Shown: positions 46,094 to 56,706 of the stretch, one piece after another | Layout of the letters: every line of letters starts with the position of its first letter | How positions within the stretch are numbered: the stretch's first letter is position 1 | Assembly: GCF_001687365.1 (NCBI RefSeq) | Contig: NZ_CM004503.1 | Location: forward strand, 62,001 to 126,000 | From: Pararhizobium polonicum | Lineage (GTDB): Bacteria > Pseudomonadota > Alphaproteobacteria > Rhizobiales > Rhizobiaceae | DNA: 64,000 nt | Direction of reading: 5' to 3' | Program-made: the position numbers and the translations under genes | Notes under the pieces: model-generated | The model's database searches: none | Seen by the model: the letters and a program-made list of their open reading frames with translations, nothing else | What the model was told of the DNA's origin: nothing

Positions 46094-46383
46094 TTCAGCC
46101 TCTTCGGATGGTCATGGCGTTCGACCCTCATGCCGGCGTGAACCGTTTGCTGACAGCTTCGGATCGTGCCGATGTCTTCGACGTGCACGACACATTCGAA
46201 ACAGACGCCCATCATGCAGTAGGGCGCCCTGGGTTGGGCGGAAGGAAAGGAGGTCCGCGTGTGGATGTCGTCCAGACGCAGAAAGACGGCGGCCAGAGGC
46301 TCTCCATCGCGAGCGGTCACGAGACGACCGTCGATGGTGATTTCCACGGCTTGGCCGGAGGGAAAGAGAATTTCACTCGTCAC
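46090..46383 (-). CDS. Small (2Fe-2S) subunit of the nopaline oxidase
   Basis: This 97-residue ferredoxin-like protein has the cysteines of a plant-type [2Fe-2S] cluster in YCMMGVCFECVVHVEDIGTI and RSCQQTVHAG. Such small subunits bridge the two flavoproteins in opine, sarcosine and hydrogen-cyanide-type oxidases. It starts at a GTG overlapping the noxB stop as GTGA (46383) and ends overlapping noxA; a longer frame from 46593 would lie inside noxB and is not used. Confidence 0.85.
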   Translation of the reverse strand: MTSEILFPSGQAVEITIDGRLVTARDGEPLAAVFLRLDDIHTRTSFPSAQPRAPYCMMGVCFECVVHVEDIGTIRSCQQTVHAGMRVERHDHPKRLK

Positions 46384-47498
46384 GCCGCGATCCCCATCTT
46401 GAATCTGCTGCCGCGGAAAGCGTCGTAGGATGGCTCCCTTCCACCGGCTGCCAACCATTCGGCAAAAGGACCTGCATGCAGAGCGGCAAGGGTGACGCCG
46501 GAATGGCATGCGACGACGTGGATACCTGGGTATCGCCGCGACCGATCGTAGACAGGCACCCCGTCCGGGGTCAGCACGCGTAGTCCCGCCCACTGCCGTA
46601 TGACACGCAACGCGCCGACGTCAGGCATCACATTGATCGCGCGATTGGCGATATGACGTGCGCCGGCATCTGTCACGTCGGTAGACCGGCCCACACGTTC
46701 ATTCGTAACGCCGAGCTGAAACGTGCCCGTCATGGTCTGACGGATACCGCTGGCGGCGTAAGGGAAAACCGGGGCGACCCGTTCCGTGATGAGAAGCTGC
46801 CCCTTTTCCGGGACGAGCAGAAGCGGAAGGTCCAGGCTCTTGGCAAAAGCCATGGAGTCATTTCCCGCTGCAATAATCACCCGCTCCGCCTCTATCGTGA
46901 GGCCATCCGTCGCCAGTCGGAAGCCGCCAAGCGTAGGCGCGATGCTGTCGACGTGTTCGCCCGTCATCAAGGTTCCACCGAGGCGCACAAATCCGTCCAG
47001 CATAGCGCGAAGGACCAGCAGAGGATTGACGTCACCGTCCATATGACTGAACGACGCTGAACACACCTTCGGCCCGAGACGGATGTCGGGGAGCATGCGC
47101 TCAACGCGCGAGCGCTCCAGCATCTCGAAGCGATAGTCAGGATGAATGGCAGCCATCTTCTCGCCGATCGCTTTTTCTTCTTCCGCCTGAGCTTCCGACA
47201 CACAGAAGAGCAAACCACCGTTGCGGCGATACTCCACGTCGACACCTGTCAGTTCTTTCAACTCGGATGCAAAACCTGGCCACAGCTCAGCGCTTTGCCG
47301 CGTGATGCGATGATACTCAGGATATTCGTCGCCCTTGCCCTGAACCCAGATCAGGCCGAAATTCGTTCGGGACGCACGCAGCGCATCGTCCGCGCCATCG
47401 ATGATGATCACCCGGCGCCCCAACTTGGCTAACCCGTATCCAATTGCGGCACCCACTACGCCGCCGCCAACAATGGCTGTCTCGAACTCGTGATCCAT
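46380..47498 (-). CDS. noxB: Nopaline oxidase subunit B (FAD-dependent)
   Basis: This 372-residue amine-oxidoreductase (DAO-type) flavoprotein has an N-terminal FAD motif TAIVGGGVVGAAIGYGLAKL and the C-terminal substrate-domain part GLRVLTPDGVPVYDRSRRYP with VVACHSGVTLAALHAGPFAE. It is the catalytic partner of NoxA in nopaline cleavage. It is the first gene of the catabolic operon ending in the second traR. The 600 bp upstream contain a sequence shared with the nocR promoter. Confidence 0.92.
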   Translation of the reverse strand: MDHEFETAIVGGGVVGAAIGYGLAKLGRRVIIIDGADDALRASRTNFGLIWVQGKGDEYPEYHRITRQSAELWPGFASELKELTGVDVEYRRNGGLLFCVSEAQAEEEKAIGEKMAAIHPDYRFEMLERSRVERMLPDIRLGPKVCSASFSHMDGDVNPLLVLRAMLDGFVRLGGTLMTGEHVDSIAPTLGGFRLATDGLTIEAERVIIAAGNDSMAFAKSLDLPLLLVPEKGQLLITERVAPVFPYAASGIRQTMTGTFQLGVTNERVGRSTDVTDAGARHIANRAINVMPDVGALRVIRQWAGLRVLTPDGVPVYDRSRRYPGIHVVACHSGVTLAALHAGPFAEWLAAGGREPSYDAFRGSRFKMGIAA

Positions 47499-47760
47499 TT
47501 AACTTTCTCACAATACGAAGGCTTGCGTGCCCGGGCGAAACGTTCGATCCGTGGCCATTAGCCCCCAGTGAGCCAGACGCATCCTTCAATCCTCGTGCGG
47601 TCGGCTATACAGTGTGTCCAGCTGTCGCCGTTTGACGGCCAAGTTTTGAGGACCTTCTTTGCTTCGGTTTCATCAGTCTTGAACAGATGATCACCATGTG
47701 AAGCGGGTCGATTGCGGATCTGGCTATCTTGGAATTCTTGCCTTCGGCTTAGGGATAAGG

Positions 47761-47824
47761 CGTTGCCGTCCATGCTACAAGGGCAGTAATAGGCATACGG
47801 CGATGTTCAAATGTTATGAAGGCG
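47761..47824. promoter_or_regulatory. Element shared with the nocR/nocP promoter, candidate NocR site
   Basis: This 64-bp stretch matches 56641-56704 at 47 of 64 positions without gaps. The best-kept parts are CAAGGG-AGTAATA-GCAT and AATGTTATG-AGGC. It lies between the divergent noxB and hyuA genes, which have no regulator of their own nearby, so NocR could act here. The rest of this 608-bp gap holds an inverted repeat (47924-47952) and no gene. Confidence 0.6.
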
Positions 47825-47923
47825 GCACGGTCCTAGGGCCGTCGCGAGCCACAGGACGCGACCGGTTAATCTCAGTCACCTTCGTCGCCCTCATTTTCTA
47901 TAAGCAGGCCAGTCTCATCCGTT

Positions 47924-47952
47924 CCGATTGATTGCCGTTGCCAATCAATCGG
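47924..47952. repeat. Perfect 10-bp inverted repeat upstream of hyuA
   Basis: CCGATTGATT (47924-47933) and AATCAATCGG (47943-47952) flank a 9-base spacer, about 155 bp before hyuA. It could be a regulator site or a leader hairpin. No U-run follows on either strand. Confidence 0.5.
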
Positions 47953-48106
47953 TGGGATATGCAAATTCTCCAAACGGAGTGAGCAGCGTATTCATCGCTG
48001 AAATATCGCGATGATCATTCCAGGACGGAGACAGGTTTCATGCAGACCAGAATAGATCGAAATACCCCGCAGGCCGACCAACTGAAGAAGCGAGGGTGAG
48101 CGGCAG

Positions 48107-50143
48107 ATGCTTAGAATCGGCGTTGATATCGGTGGGACGTTCACAGATTTTTGCGGGTGGCGTGAAGGAGAGGACAGGATCGTCACTCTGAAGGTTCCTT
48201 CGACTCCTCCCGCTTTCGAAAACGGTTTCCGCGAGGGATTTGAAAAACTACTGGAACGGCTCGCGCCCGAGCCGGGCGAGGCAGCCTTCGTCATGCACGG
48301 CACCACGGTCAGCACGAATGCCGTAATCGAGCGAAAAGGCCCCAAGATCGCGTTCTTCGTAACGAAGGGATACAGGGACCTGCTCGAACTGCAGCGGATC
48401 GGCGTCCGCAACCCTCTGAACCTGTTCGAGACCCGAACCAGGCCGCTGATCGATCGCGAGATGGTTTTCGAGGTTGAGGAACGACTGCTGCGCGGCGGCT
48501 TGGTTCGAACCTCGACCGACGAGGCCGCAGTCGAGGCACTTGCCCGTCGTGCAGCCGACGCAGGTGCTGCCGGCTACGCGGTCGCGCTGCTTCACAGCTA
48601 CGCCAACCCGCAGCATGAACAAGCGGTCGCGCGGGCTATCCGTAAAGCGGTCGGCGAAGATGCCGAGGTCAGCCTGTCCAGCGAGATCTGGCCGCGGATC
48701 GGAGAATACGAAAGAGCGATCGTCAGTGTGCTCAACGCTTTCGTGAAGCGCCGGATGAACGAGTATATCGGTGCGGTCGAAACTTATGTGGCTGAACGGT
48801 TGCCAGGGTCGCAACTTTTCGTCACACGCTCGAACGGTGGTGCGATGGCCGCCAGTGAGGCGCGCAACTTCCCCGTCCATACGCTTCTGTCGGGTCCGGC
48901 GTCTGGCGTGACGGCTGTGCAATATCTCGGCCGCGCCTTGGGCGAACACAACATCCTCACCATGGACATGGGTGGCACCAGCACTGACATCTCGCTCGTG
49001 CGCGATGGCGAAGCTCTGACCTCGACTTCGGCCGAGGTGGGTGAGTTTCCGGTTGTCATGCCAGTTACCAGCATCGAGGCGATCGGCGCAGGCGGCGGTT
49101 CGGTCGTCACGATTGATGGCGGGGTGTTGCGTATCGGCCCGCGCAGTGCTGGGTCCTATCCTGGCCCTGCCTGCTTCAGCCGAGGCGGCACGGAACCCAC
49201 GCTGACCGATGCCTTTTTGCTTGCGGGCTATTTGCCTGAAGCCCTTCTTGGCGGCGATATGCAGCTCGATCGTCATGCCGCCGAACGCGCTATGGCGCCG
49301 ATTGCGGAGACTCTCAAGACGGACGTGCTCAGCGCCGCGGAAATGTGCGTCACGGTCGCAAGCTCGAACATGGTGGCCGGTGTCTTGCCTTATCTCGCAC
49401 GCCAGGGCGTCGATCCCGAAGATCTGACGGTGCTCGTTTACGGCGGAGCTGGCGCGATCCAGGGGCCGCTCCTTGCGGCCGAGATCGGCGTGAACCGCGT
49501 TCTTGTGCCGGCGACACCTTCCGTATTCTGTGCCCTCGGGGGCCTTGTCTCTGATTTGAGCAATGACGCGCTCGAAACCGTCCACGGCCTTGATATCGAT
49601 GGTTCTCTCATCGCGAAGAAGTTTCAGGTCCTTCGCGAGCAGGGAGCCGAATGGTTATCGCGGCAGGCACCGCCGGAGCGTCTCGTGTCCAAAACGTTCG
49701 AGTGCTGGGCCGAGATGCGCTACGTCGGGCAGTCCTTCCAGGTCGACGTGCGGCTGCCGGATACGGCGATCGAAGCGCACGACATTGCCGCAATGCATGC
49801 CGCCTTCCACCAAGAGCACGAACGCATCTACAGCCATGCCGACAAAGCGGCGCCAGTCGAGTTCGTCGACCTGCGCATGCGCGTGCGTGGATCGATGTCG
49901 ATACCTCAGCCCACAACACCGGAAACGTCCGGGGCTGGCGGTGCGCTCAAAACGGTTCGTTCGATGCGCTTCCACAACAAACTCATTCCCGAGGTACGCG
50001 TCTTCGATCGCGCATCTCTCACCCCCAACGATGCGATCCAGGGGCCGGCCGTCATCGAGCAGCGTGATGCGACGATCGTCGTTCCGCCAGAGTTCGTTGC
50101 CCGCGTCGGAGCCTTTGGCGCAATCCTCATGACACGGAGCTGA
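48107..50143 (+). CDS. hyuA: HyuA, hydantoinase/5-oxoprolinase subunit A
   Basis: This 678-residue ATP-dependent hydantoinase/oxoprolinase A subunit has an N-terminal phosphate-binding GVDIGGTFTDFCGW, VMHGTTVSTNAVIERKG, LSGPASGVTAV and DMGGTSTDISLV motifs. The family uses ATP to open the ring of 5-oxoproline or hydantoins. Next to nopaline genes a natural substrate is pyronopaline, the lactam form of nopaline, which contains an N-substituted 5-oxoproline ring; this is my inference. hyuB follows after three bases. Confidence 0.9.
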   Translation: MLRIGVDIGGTFTDFCGWREGEDRIVTLKVPSTPPAFENGFREGFEKLLERLAPEPGEAAFVMHGTTVSTNAVIERKGPKIAFFVTKGYRDLLELQRIGVRNPLNLFETRTRPLIDREMVFEVEERLLRGGLVRTSTDEAAVEALARRAADAGAAGYAVALLHSYANPQHEQAVARAIRKAVGEDAEVSLSSEIWPRIGEYERAIVSVLNAFVKRRMNEYIGAVETYVAERLPGSQLFVTRSNGGAMAASEARNFPVHTLLSGPASGVTAVQYLGRALGEHNILTMDMGGTSTDISLVRDGEALTSTSAEVGEFPVVMPVTSIEAIGAGGGSVVTIDGGVLRIGPRSAGSYPGPACFSRGGTEPTLTDAFLLAGYLPEALLGGDMQLDRHAAERAMAPIAETLKTDVLSAAEMCVTVASSNMVAGVLPYLARQGVDPEDLTVLVYGGAGAIQGPLLAAEIGVNRVLVPATPSVFCALGGLVSDLSNDALETVHGLDIDGSLIAKKFQVLREQGAEWLSRQAPPERLVSKTFECWAEMRYVGQSFQVDVRLPDTAIEAHDIAAMHAAFHQEHERIYSHADKAAPVEFVDLRMRVRGSMSIPQPTTPETSGAGGALKTVRSMRFHNKLIPEVRVFDRASLTPNDAIQGPAVIEQRDATIVVPPEFVARVGAFGAILMTRS

Positions 50144-50146
50144 TCA

Positions 50147-52102
50147 ATGGATGCCGTTCGTACTGCCGTCATGAACAATCGCTTCAACGCGATTGTCGAA
50201 GAAGCCTCTGCCGCAATCTACCGCACCGCCCACACGACTTTCGTTAAGATCGTGCAGGATTACCAGTGTGCGATTGCGACTGCCGAAGGCGAAATGTTCG
50301 CTTATCCGATGTTGTCTGGCGTCAATGTCTTCGTCGGCTCCCCGTTGAAGCCGACGCTAGATGCCATCGGCCGGGAGAACCTGAAGCCAGGCGATATCAT
50401 CATCACCAACGATCCCTTTGCCACGGACGGTCTGGTGACGCACCTGATGGACGTTACGCTGCTTTATCCGATCTTCTTCGACGAGAAGCTGATCGCGATC
50501 GGCTGGGCATTTGTCCATGCGTCCGATATCGGCGGCGCCGTTCCAGGAAGTATCTCGCCAGCCTTCACGGAAGTATTCCAGGAGGGCCTCCGTGTCAGGC
50601 CAATGAAGCTCTACGAAGGAGGGGTGTTGAACGAAGCGATCAAGTCGATCTTCCAGGACAACAGCCGAATTCCGACCGAGTTGTGGGGCGACATTCAGGC
50701 CATGATCTCGGGCCTGAAGAGCATGGACCGGCGCGTCAGCGAGCTTTGCGAGCGATATGATCGTGAGAGTGTCGAGGAGGGGATGCAGGACGTCATCAAC
50801 TACGCGGAGACCAAGGCCCGCGCGGTGATCAGGACGATTCGAGACGGTGTCTATACCTTCTCGGACTATCTTGAAGGGATCCATGATGGTCAGCTGGCCT
50901 ATTTCAGCGTGACCATGACGGTGAAGGACAGCGAGATCGAGGTTGATTTTACCGGCACGGATCCGCAATTGGCGGCCGCCTACAACCTGGTAACGGGGGC
51001 AACCACCCACCCCTACATTATCCAGTGCCTTTACGCCTACATCCTGACCGTTGATCCGCTGACGCCGCGCAACTCCGGTATCTTGCGGGCGATCCACGGC
51101 CATGCTCCGCGTGGCACGGTTCTCAACGCGGTCTATCCCGCTTCCGGCGGGTCTCGTGCTGCATCAGCGACACGCGCCTACGACGTTATCCTGGGGTGCC
51201 TCAATCAAGCACTACCGGAGGGCCTTGCCGCAGCCGGTGGCGGTATGAGCGGGGTTATCGTCGTTTCGGCTCCCGATCCTCGTACAGGCCGTGACCGTGT
51301 CAACGTGGTGGGTACGATCGACGGCGGCGGCGGTGCCCGCCGTGGCGTTGACGGCCTGGACGGATCGGAAGTACGCTACTCACAGCGCAGCGTGCCAGTC
51401 GAAGTCATCGAGATCGAAACGGTGCTAGTCATGCGGGCGCTCCGCCTCGTGCCGGACAGTCGCCGCGCGGGAAGGTTCGCCAGCGGCGCCGCGCTCGAAA
51501 TTGAAATGGAAAACACGTCAAATCGCGCGGTCATAACGGTCAGAAACCTGAACCGGTTTGTGTTCGCGCCGTGGGGCTTCAAGGGGGGAGAGATCGGTCT
51601 TCTGGGTAAGGCAGTCGTCAATCCTGGCCGACCCGATGAGCGATCGGTCGGCAAGATCTCGGTGCTGGAGCTCGGACAGGGCGATATTCTCAGGATCACC
51701 AGTTCCACAGGCGGGGCGTTCGGCGAACCTCTTGAGCGGGATGTGGCGGCGATCGCGCGCGAGATCGAAAACGGCATGCTTTCCCCGGAGCGGGCCGCCG
51801 ACGTCTATGCTGTCGTCTTCGACCGGGACAGTAAGATCGACGAGGCGGCGACCGCAGAACATCGCCGCGAACGCGCAAACCGAAAGTCAGACGACTTCAA
51901 TTTCTGCATCGTACGCCAGCGTCAGGACCAGGTGTGGTCGCAGCAGACACGCAGGGAACTGGCATCGCGGGCGTTGACCTATGAACAGCGCATCCGCAGC
52001 CAGCTCGTCGATCGCGTTCATCACCGCCTGTTGGCGAAAGGTGAGCGGGTTGATGCCGGGAAACTGGATCAATTCATCGCCGAAGAAGCCGGCCGGTTGT
52101 AG
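50147..52102 (+). CDS. hyuB: HyuB, hydantoinase/5-oxoprolinase subunit B
   Basis: This 651-residue B subunit begins with the usual NNRFNAIVEEASAAIYRTAH and continues with NDPFATDGLVTHLMDVTLLY, AFVHASDIGGAVPGS and the glycine-rich GTIDGGGGARRGVDG. The last 80 residues are basic and helical (TRRELASRALTYEQRIRSQL). It forms the working complex with HyuA. A terminator-like hairpin follows. A LysR gene lies convergent downstream. Confidence 0.9.
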   Translation: MDAVRTAVMNNRFNAIVEEASAAIYRTAHTTFVKIVQDYQCAIATAEGEMFAYPMLSGVNVFVGSPLKPTLDAIGRENLKPGDIIITNDPFATDGLVTHLMDVTLLYPIFFDEKLIAIGWAFVHASDIGGAVPGSISPAFTEVFQEGLRVRPMKLYEGGVLNEAIKSIFQDNSRIPTELWGDIQAMISGLKSMDRRVSELCERYDRESVEEGMQDVINYAETKARAVIRTIRDGVYTFSDYLEGIHDGQLAYFSVTMTVKDSEIEVDFTGTDPQLAAAYNLVTGATTHPYIIQCLYAYILTVDPLTPRNSGILRAIHGHAPRGTVLNAVYPASGGSRAASATRAYDVILGCLNQALPEGLAAAGGGMSGVIVVSAPDPRTGRDRVNVVGTIDGGGGARRGVDGLDGSEVRYSQRSVPVEVIEIETVLVMRALRLVPDSRRAGRFASGAALEIEMENTSNRAVITVRNLNRFVFAPWGFKGGEIGLLGKAVVNPGRPDERSVGKISVLELGQGDILRITSSTGGAFGEPLERDVAAIAREIENGMLSPERAADVYAVVFDRDSKIDEAATAEHRRERANRKSDDFNFCIVRQRQDQVWSQQTRRELASRALTYEQRIRSQLVDRVHHRLLAKGERVDAGKLDQFIAEEAGRL

Positions 52103-52169
52103 CGGCGATGGTCCTGTGATCGTAATCCGTTAGACTAGTGTGAACGGTCGTCTGAAAGTGCGGCTATTG

Positions 52170-52195
52170 GGATGCCTCCTCCAGGGGCATCCTTT
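52170..52195 (+). terminator. Terminator-like hairpin after hyuB
   Basis: GGATGCC (52170-52176) and GGCATCC (52186-52192) form a 7-bp stem with a 9-base loop followed by TTTGTT, about 70 bases behind the hyuB stop and before the convergent LysR gene end. Confidence 0.6.
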
Positions 52196-52221
52196 GTTCA
52201 TTCAGGATTTCAAAAGCGCCG

Positions 52222-53142
52222 CTATTTTCGTGCTGAAATCAGGTTTTGCGCAGCCAACGTCGCAAACTCGACGAAAGGCAGTATCCCTGGAACCGGGCAA
52301 TCTGGATTCCAGCCCACGGCCATCGAAATTTCGACGGACATATCGTTTACAACCCGGGTAACAACGCCGTCAGGGGCCATCGCAGACACCCACTCCGGCA
52401 GGAACGTGATCCCGACCCCGGCAGTCACCAGGGCCAGAGCTGTATTGGTGTCGGAAACCGCTATGTCGTTCTCGATCAGCAGGCCGGCGCCGAAAAGTTG
52501 TTCGTATACAGTCTCAAAACACGATAGCTCGAAGCGCTTCAGCGCAAAAACACCGTGCCCGGCGAAATCTGACAATCTCAACGCCGGTTTCCTCGCAAGC
52601 GCCGATTGGCGAGGCATGACGGCGACAAATCGTTCCGAGAGCAGGTGGCGAAACCGCACGAGATTGCTGTTGGATGGCGGTCGCATCAACCCGACATGGA
52701 AGTCACCGCGCTCGATCCCTCGCAGAAGTTCGATAGAATCGACCTCTTTGATGGCAAGCTTTGTCCTGGGAAACCTTTGCCGGAAACGGCTCAAGATCAA
52801 GGGGAGCAATTGACTGGTGGCCGGGCTGATCGCTCCGATGATCAGCTCTTCTCCGCCGGGACTGAGACCGCCGGCTTCCAGCTTGGCATTGAGGATCGCC
52901 TCGTCGATTTTCAAAAGGATATCTCGCGCGTGATCAAGGAATGATGCCCCCGCACGCGTCAGATCCACGCGCCGCGTAGAACGGATGAACAGTTGCACCC
53001 CCATAAGCTCTTCGAGCCGCTTGATCTGCTGGCTGAGCGTTGGCTGCGACATGTTCAGTCGGATCGCGGCCCTGCGGAAATGTAGTTCTTCAGCGGCAAC
53101 GACAAAGCAGCGGATGCTTCCGATCTCTATTTGATACGACAT
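52222..53142 (-). CDS. LysR-family regulator between hyuB and nocM
   Basis: This 306-residue LysR-type regulator has a helix-turn-helix HFRRAAIRLNMSQPTLSQQI near residues 21-40 and an effector domain (LIIGAISPATSQLLPLILSR...VTAGVGITFLPEW). It is not NocR, which is encoded at 56707. It may control hyuAB or the neighbouring noc genes. A remarkable palindrome (53165-53200) lies 22 bases before its start. Confidence 0.88.
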   Translation of the reverse strand: MSYQIEIGSIRCFVVAAEELHFRRAAIRLNMSQPTLSQQIKRLEELMGVQLFIRSTRRVDLTRAGASFLDHARDILLKIDEAILNAKLEAGGLSPGGEELIIGAISPATSQLLPLILSRFRQRFPRTKLAIKEVDSIELLRGIERGDFHVGLMRPPSNSNLVRFRHLLSERFVAVMPRQSALARKPALRLSDFAGHGVFALKRFELSCFETVYEQLFGAGLLIENDIAVSDTNTALALVTAGVGITFLPEWVSAMAPDGVVTRVVNDMSVEISMAVGWNPDCPVPGILPFVEFATLAAQNLISARK

Positions 53143-53164
53143 CTCCGCTCACCAATACAAAGCA

Positions 53165-53200
53165 ACGTAACATTCAAACCCGAAGATTTGAATGTTACGT
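53165..53200 (-). other. 36-bp palindrome forming a UUCG-capped hairpin
   Basis: ACGTAACATTCAAA (53165-53178) and TTTGAATGTTACGT (53187-53200) are perfect 14-bp arms. On the minus-strand transcript the eight central bases read UCUUCGGG, so the stem extends by two pairs to a C(UUCG)G tetraloop. It lies after nocM (stop at 53257) and 22 bases before the LysR start, both on the minus strand. It could end or protect the noc transport mRNA, or serve as the LysR operator. Confidence 0.65.
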
Positions 53201-53256
53201 CGACATTCGCGTGAGCGCACTCTTTCGATCGCTAATCCAACGGGGATTTCCAAGTT

Positions 53257-53982
53257 CTAATGCGTCTCCGCGGCCTTCGGAGCCGTTCCGCCCACCCGGG
53301 CGCGCATGTGCGGATTCAGCCACCACTCCGCCAGCATGACCAGACGGCTGACAACGAACGTGATGAACAGGTAGATCGCACCGGCGACGATGAACACTTC
53401 GACCGGGCTGTAGGTGGCCGAGATGATCTGCTTCGCCAGACCGGTCACTTCGACAATGGTGATTGTCGAAGCAAGCGACGTCGATTTGATGATGAGCATC
53501 ACTTCGTTGCCATATGCCGGCAATGCTTGCCGAATGGCGATCGGGAACACAATCCTCCGGAATTGAAGAAAGGTCGACATTCCGACTGCACGCGCTGCTT
53601 CGATCTGCCCGAGCGAAACCGACTGGATGCCGCCCCGGATGATCTCGCTGGTGTAGGCTGCGGTATTGAGGGCCAGCGCCAGGATCGCGCAGAACCATGG
53701 CTCGCGGAATGACGACCACAAGCCAACTTCGGAGAGAACGCCCCTGAATTGAGCGGAGCCGTAGTAAATCAGGAACATCTGCACCAGAAGCGGCGTCGAT
53801 CTGATGATGTAGACGTAGCCGTATGCCAATGAAGAAACGATACGGTTCTTCGAAAGCCGCATCAGCGCAACAGGCACAGAAACAACAAACCCGATGAGGA
53901 GCGATATGAACGCGAGGGTGAGCGTCGTGGGGACGGCGGCGAGCAGTTTCGGGAACGACTCGATGATGAGTTGAATATCCAT
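53257..53982 (-). CDS. nocM: NocM, nopaline ABC transporter permease
   Basis: This 241-residue amino-acid-type (HisM/OccM) permease starts MDIQLIIESFPKLLAAVPTT and has about five membrane segments and the EAA loop (EAARAVGMSTFLQFRRIVFP). With NocQ it forms the channel of the nopaline importer. It starts one base after the nocQ stop. Confidence 0.92.
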   Translation of the reverse strand: MDIQLIIESFPKLLAAVPTTLTLAFISLLIGFVVSVPVALMRLSKNRIVSSLAYGYVYIIRSTPLLVQMFLIYYGSAQFRGVLSEVGLWSSFREPWFCAILALALNTAAYTSEIIRGGIQSVSLGQIEAARAVGMSTFLQFRRIVFPIAIRQALPAYGNEVMLIIKSTSLASTITIVEVTGLAKQIISATYSPVEVFIVAGAIYLFITFVVSRLVMLAEWWLNPHMRARVGGTAPKAAETH

Positions 53983-53983
53983 A

Positions 53984-54694
53984 CTATTGGCTCCTCACAC
54001 CGCGGTTCGCCCATTTTTCAGCTTTGAGAAAGCCCCGGTTTGAGACGGAGGAAAGCAGAAGGAAGATCACGAAGGCGGTGATGTAGAAGGTAAATGGCTG
54101 TTTCGTCGAACCCGCACCCATGGCCGCAGTCCGCATGATCTCGACTAGACCGACAACAGAGATCAGCGAAGTGTCCTTGAGGGTGAACTGCCAGACATTT
54201 CCCAGCCCGGGCAGCGCGAATCTGGCGGCTTGGGGGATTAATACCCGGCGCAGGCGCAGCCACGGACCCATTCCAATGGATTTCGCTGCTTCGATCTGTC
54301 CGGGTGGAACAGCGAGAACGGCTGCGCGAATGACTTCTGTCGCATACGCTCCCGCACTCACGCTGATGCAAAGCACACCGATCACGAAGATCGGAGGCTC
54401 GATGTAGCCCTCGTATCCGAAAAGCCCGTTGGCGATTGTCCGCAGGAGTGTCCCACCGCCGAAGAACACCAGAAAGATGATGAGCAGTTCGGGGACACCG
54501 CGAACAACTGTCGTATAGACGTCGCCGAGCAAGCGTAGTGACCAAAAACGGGAAAGCTTTGCCGCAGCAAAGAGCGAACCGAAGATGATTCCGAAAAAGT
54601 ACGAACAGGCTGCAACGACAACGGTCATCATCGCCCCTCGCGCCAGTTCATCGCCCCAGCCGGCATCCCCCCATTGAAGTAGTGTTAAATCCAT
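53984..54694 (-). CDS. nocQ: NocQ, nopaline ABC transporter permease
   Basis: This 236-residue HisQ/OccQ-type permease has the segments MMTVVVAACSYFFGIIFGSL, GVPELLIIFLVFFGG and the EAA loop EAAKSIGMGPWLRLRRVLIP. It pairs with NocM and works with NocT and NocP. It lies 74 bases behind nocT and directly before nocM. Confidence 0.92.
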   Translation of the reverse strand: MDLTLLQWGDAGWGDELARGAMMTVVVAACSYFFGIIFGSLFAAAKLSRFWSLRLLGDVYTTVVRGVPELLIIFLVFFGGGTLLRTIANGLFGYEGYIEPPIFVIGVLCISVSAGAYATEVIRAAVLAVPPGQIEAAKSIGMGPWLRLRRVLIPQAARFALPGLGNVWQFTLKDTSLISVVGLVEIMRTAAMGAGSTKQPFTFYITAFVIFLLLSSVSNRGFLKAEKWANRGVRSQ

Positions 54695-54768
54695 GGCCTA
54701 CGCCTCAAGCTTTGCAAAACGCAAAGAGCGCCGGCCGAATAAATGCCGACGCTCCGATTGAAAGAGAA

Positions 54769-56458
<1,690 letters not shown>

Positions 56459-56640
56459 TGAAGTCCCCTTATTATTCTATCCTCCAGCATCCGGGGAGCG
56501 ATGAATTTCAGAGGACTATCCGCTAATCGTGGAAAACTGCCATCTCTCCTCAGAGACTGCAGCCTATTTCCCGTCGTAGCCAAGTCATACTGACCAACGT
56601 CATCCGCGAAATTGGAGAATTATTTAAGAGGTTAGTAGGA

Positions 56641-56704
56641 TCTTGCCTTCCATATCGCAAGGGTAGTAATAAGCATGCGCCCATGTGTGAATGTTATGGA
56701 GGCA
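56641..56704. promoter_or_regulatory. nocR/nocP divergent promoter with repeated element
   Basis: This stretch directly before nocR matches 47761-47824 at 47 of 64 positions. NocR is known to act at the promoter of nocP, so the shared sequence CAAGGG-AGTAATA-GCAT is a candidate NocR site. The last bases include the nocR ribosome site (GGAGG), so part of the similarity may reflect that. Confidence 0.6.
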
Positions 56705-56706
56705 AT

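Noticed and set aside
48248-49585. 445-codon minus-strand frame opposite hyuA
   Set aside because: Antisense shadow; hyuA on the plus strand has all family motifs.
52222-53142. Calling this LysR gene nocR because it lies next to nocM
   Set aside because: The gene at 56707-57609 matches NocR/OccR from its first residues and is divergent from nocP, as expected for nocR.
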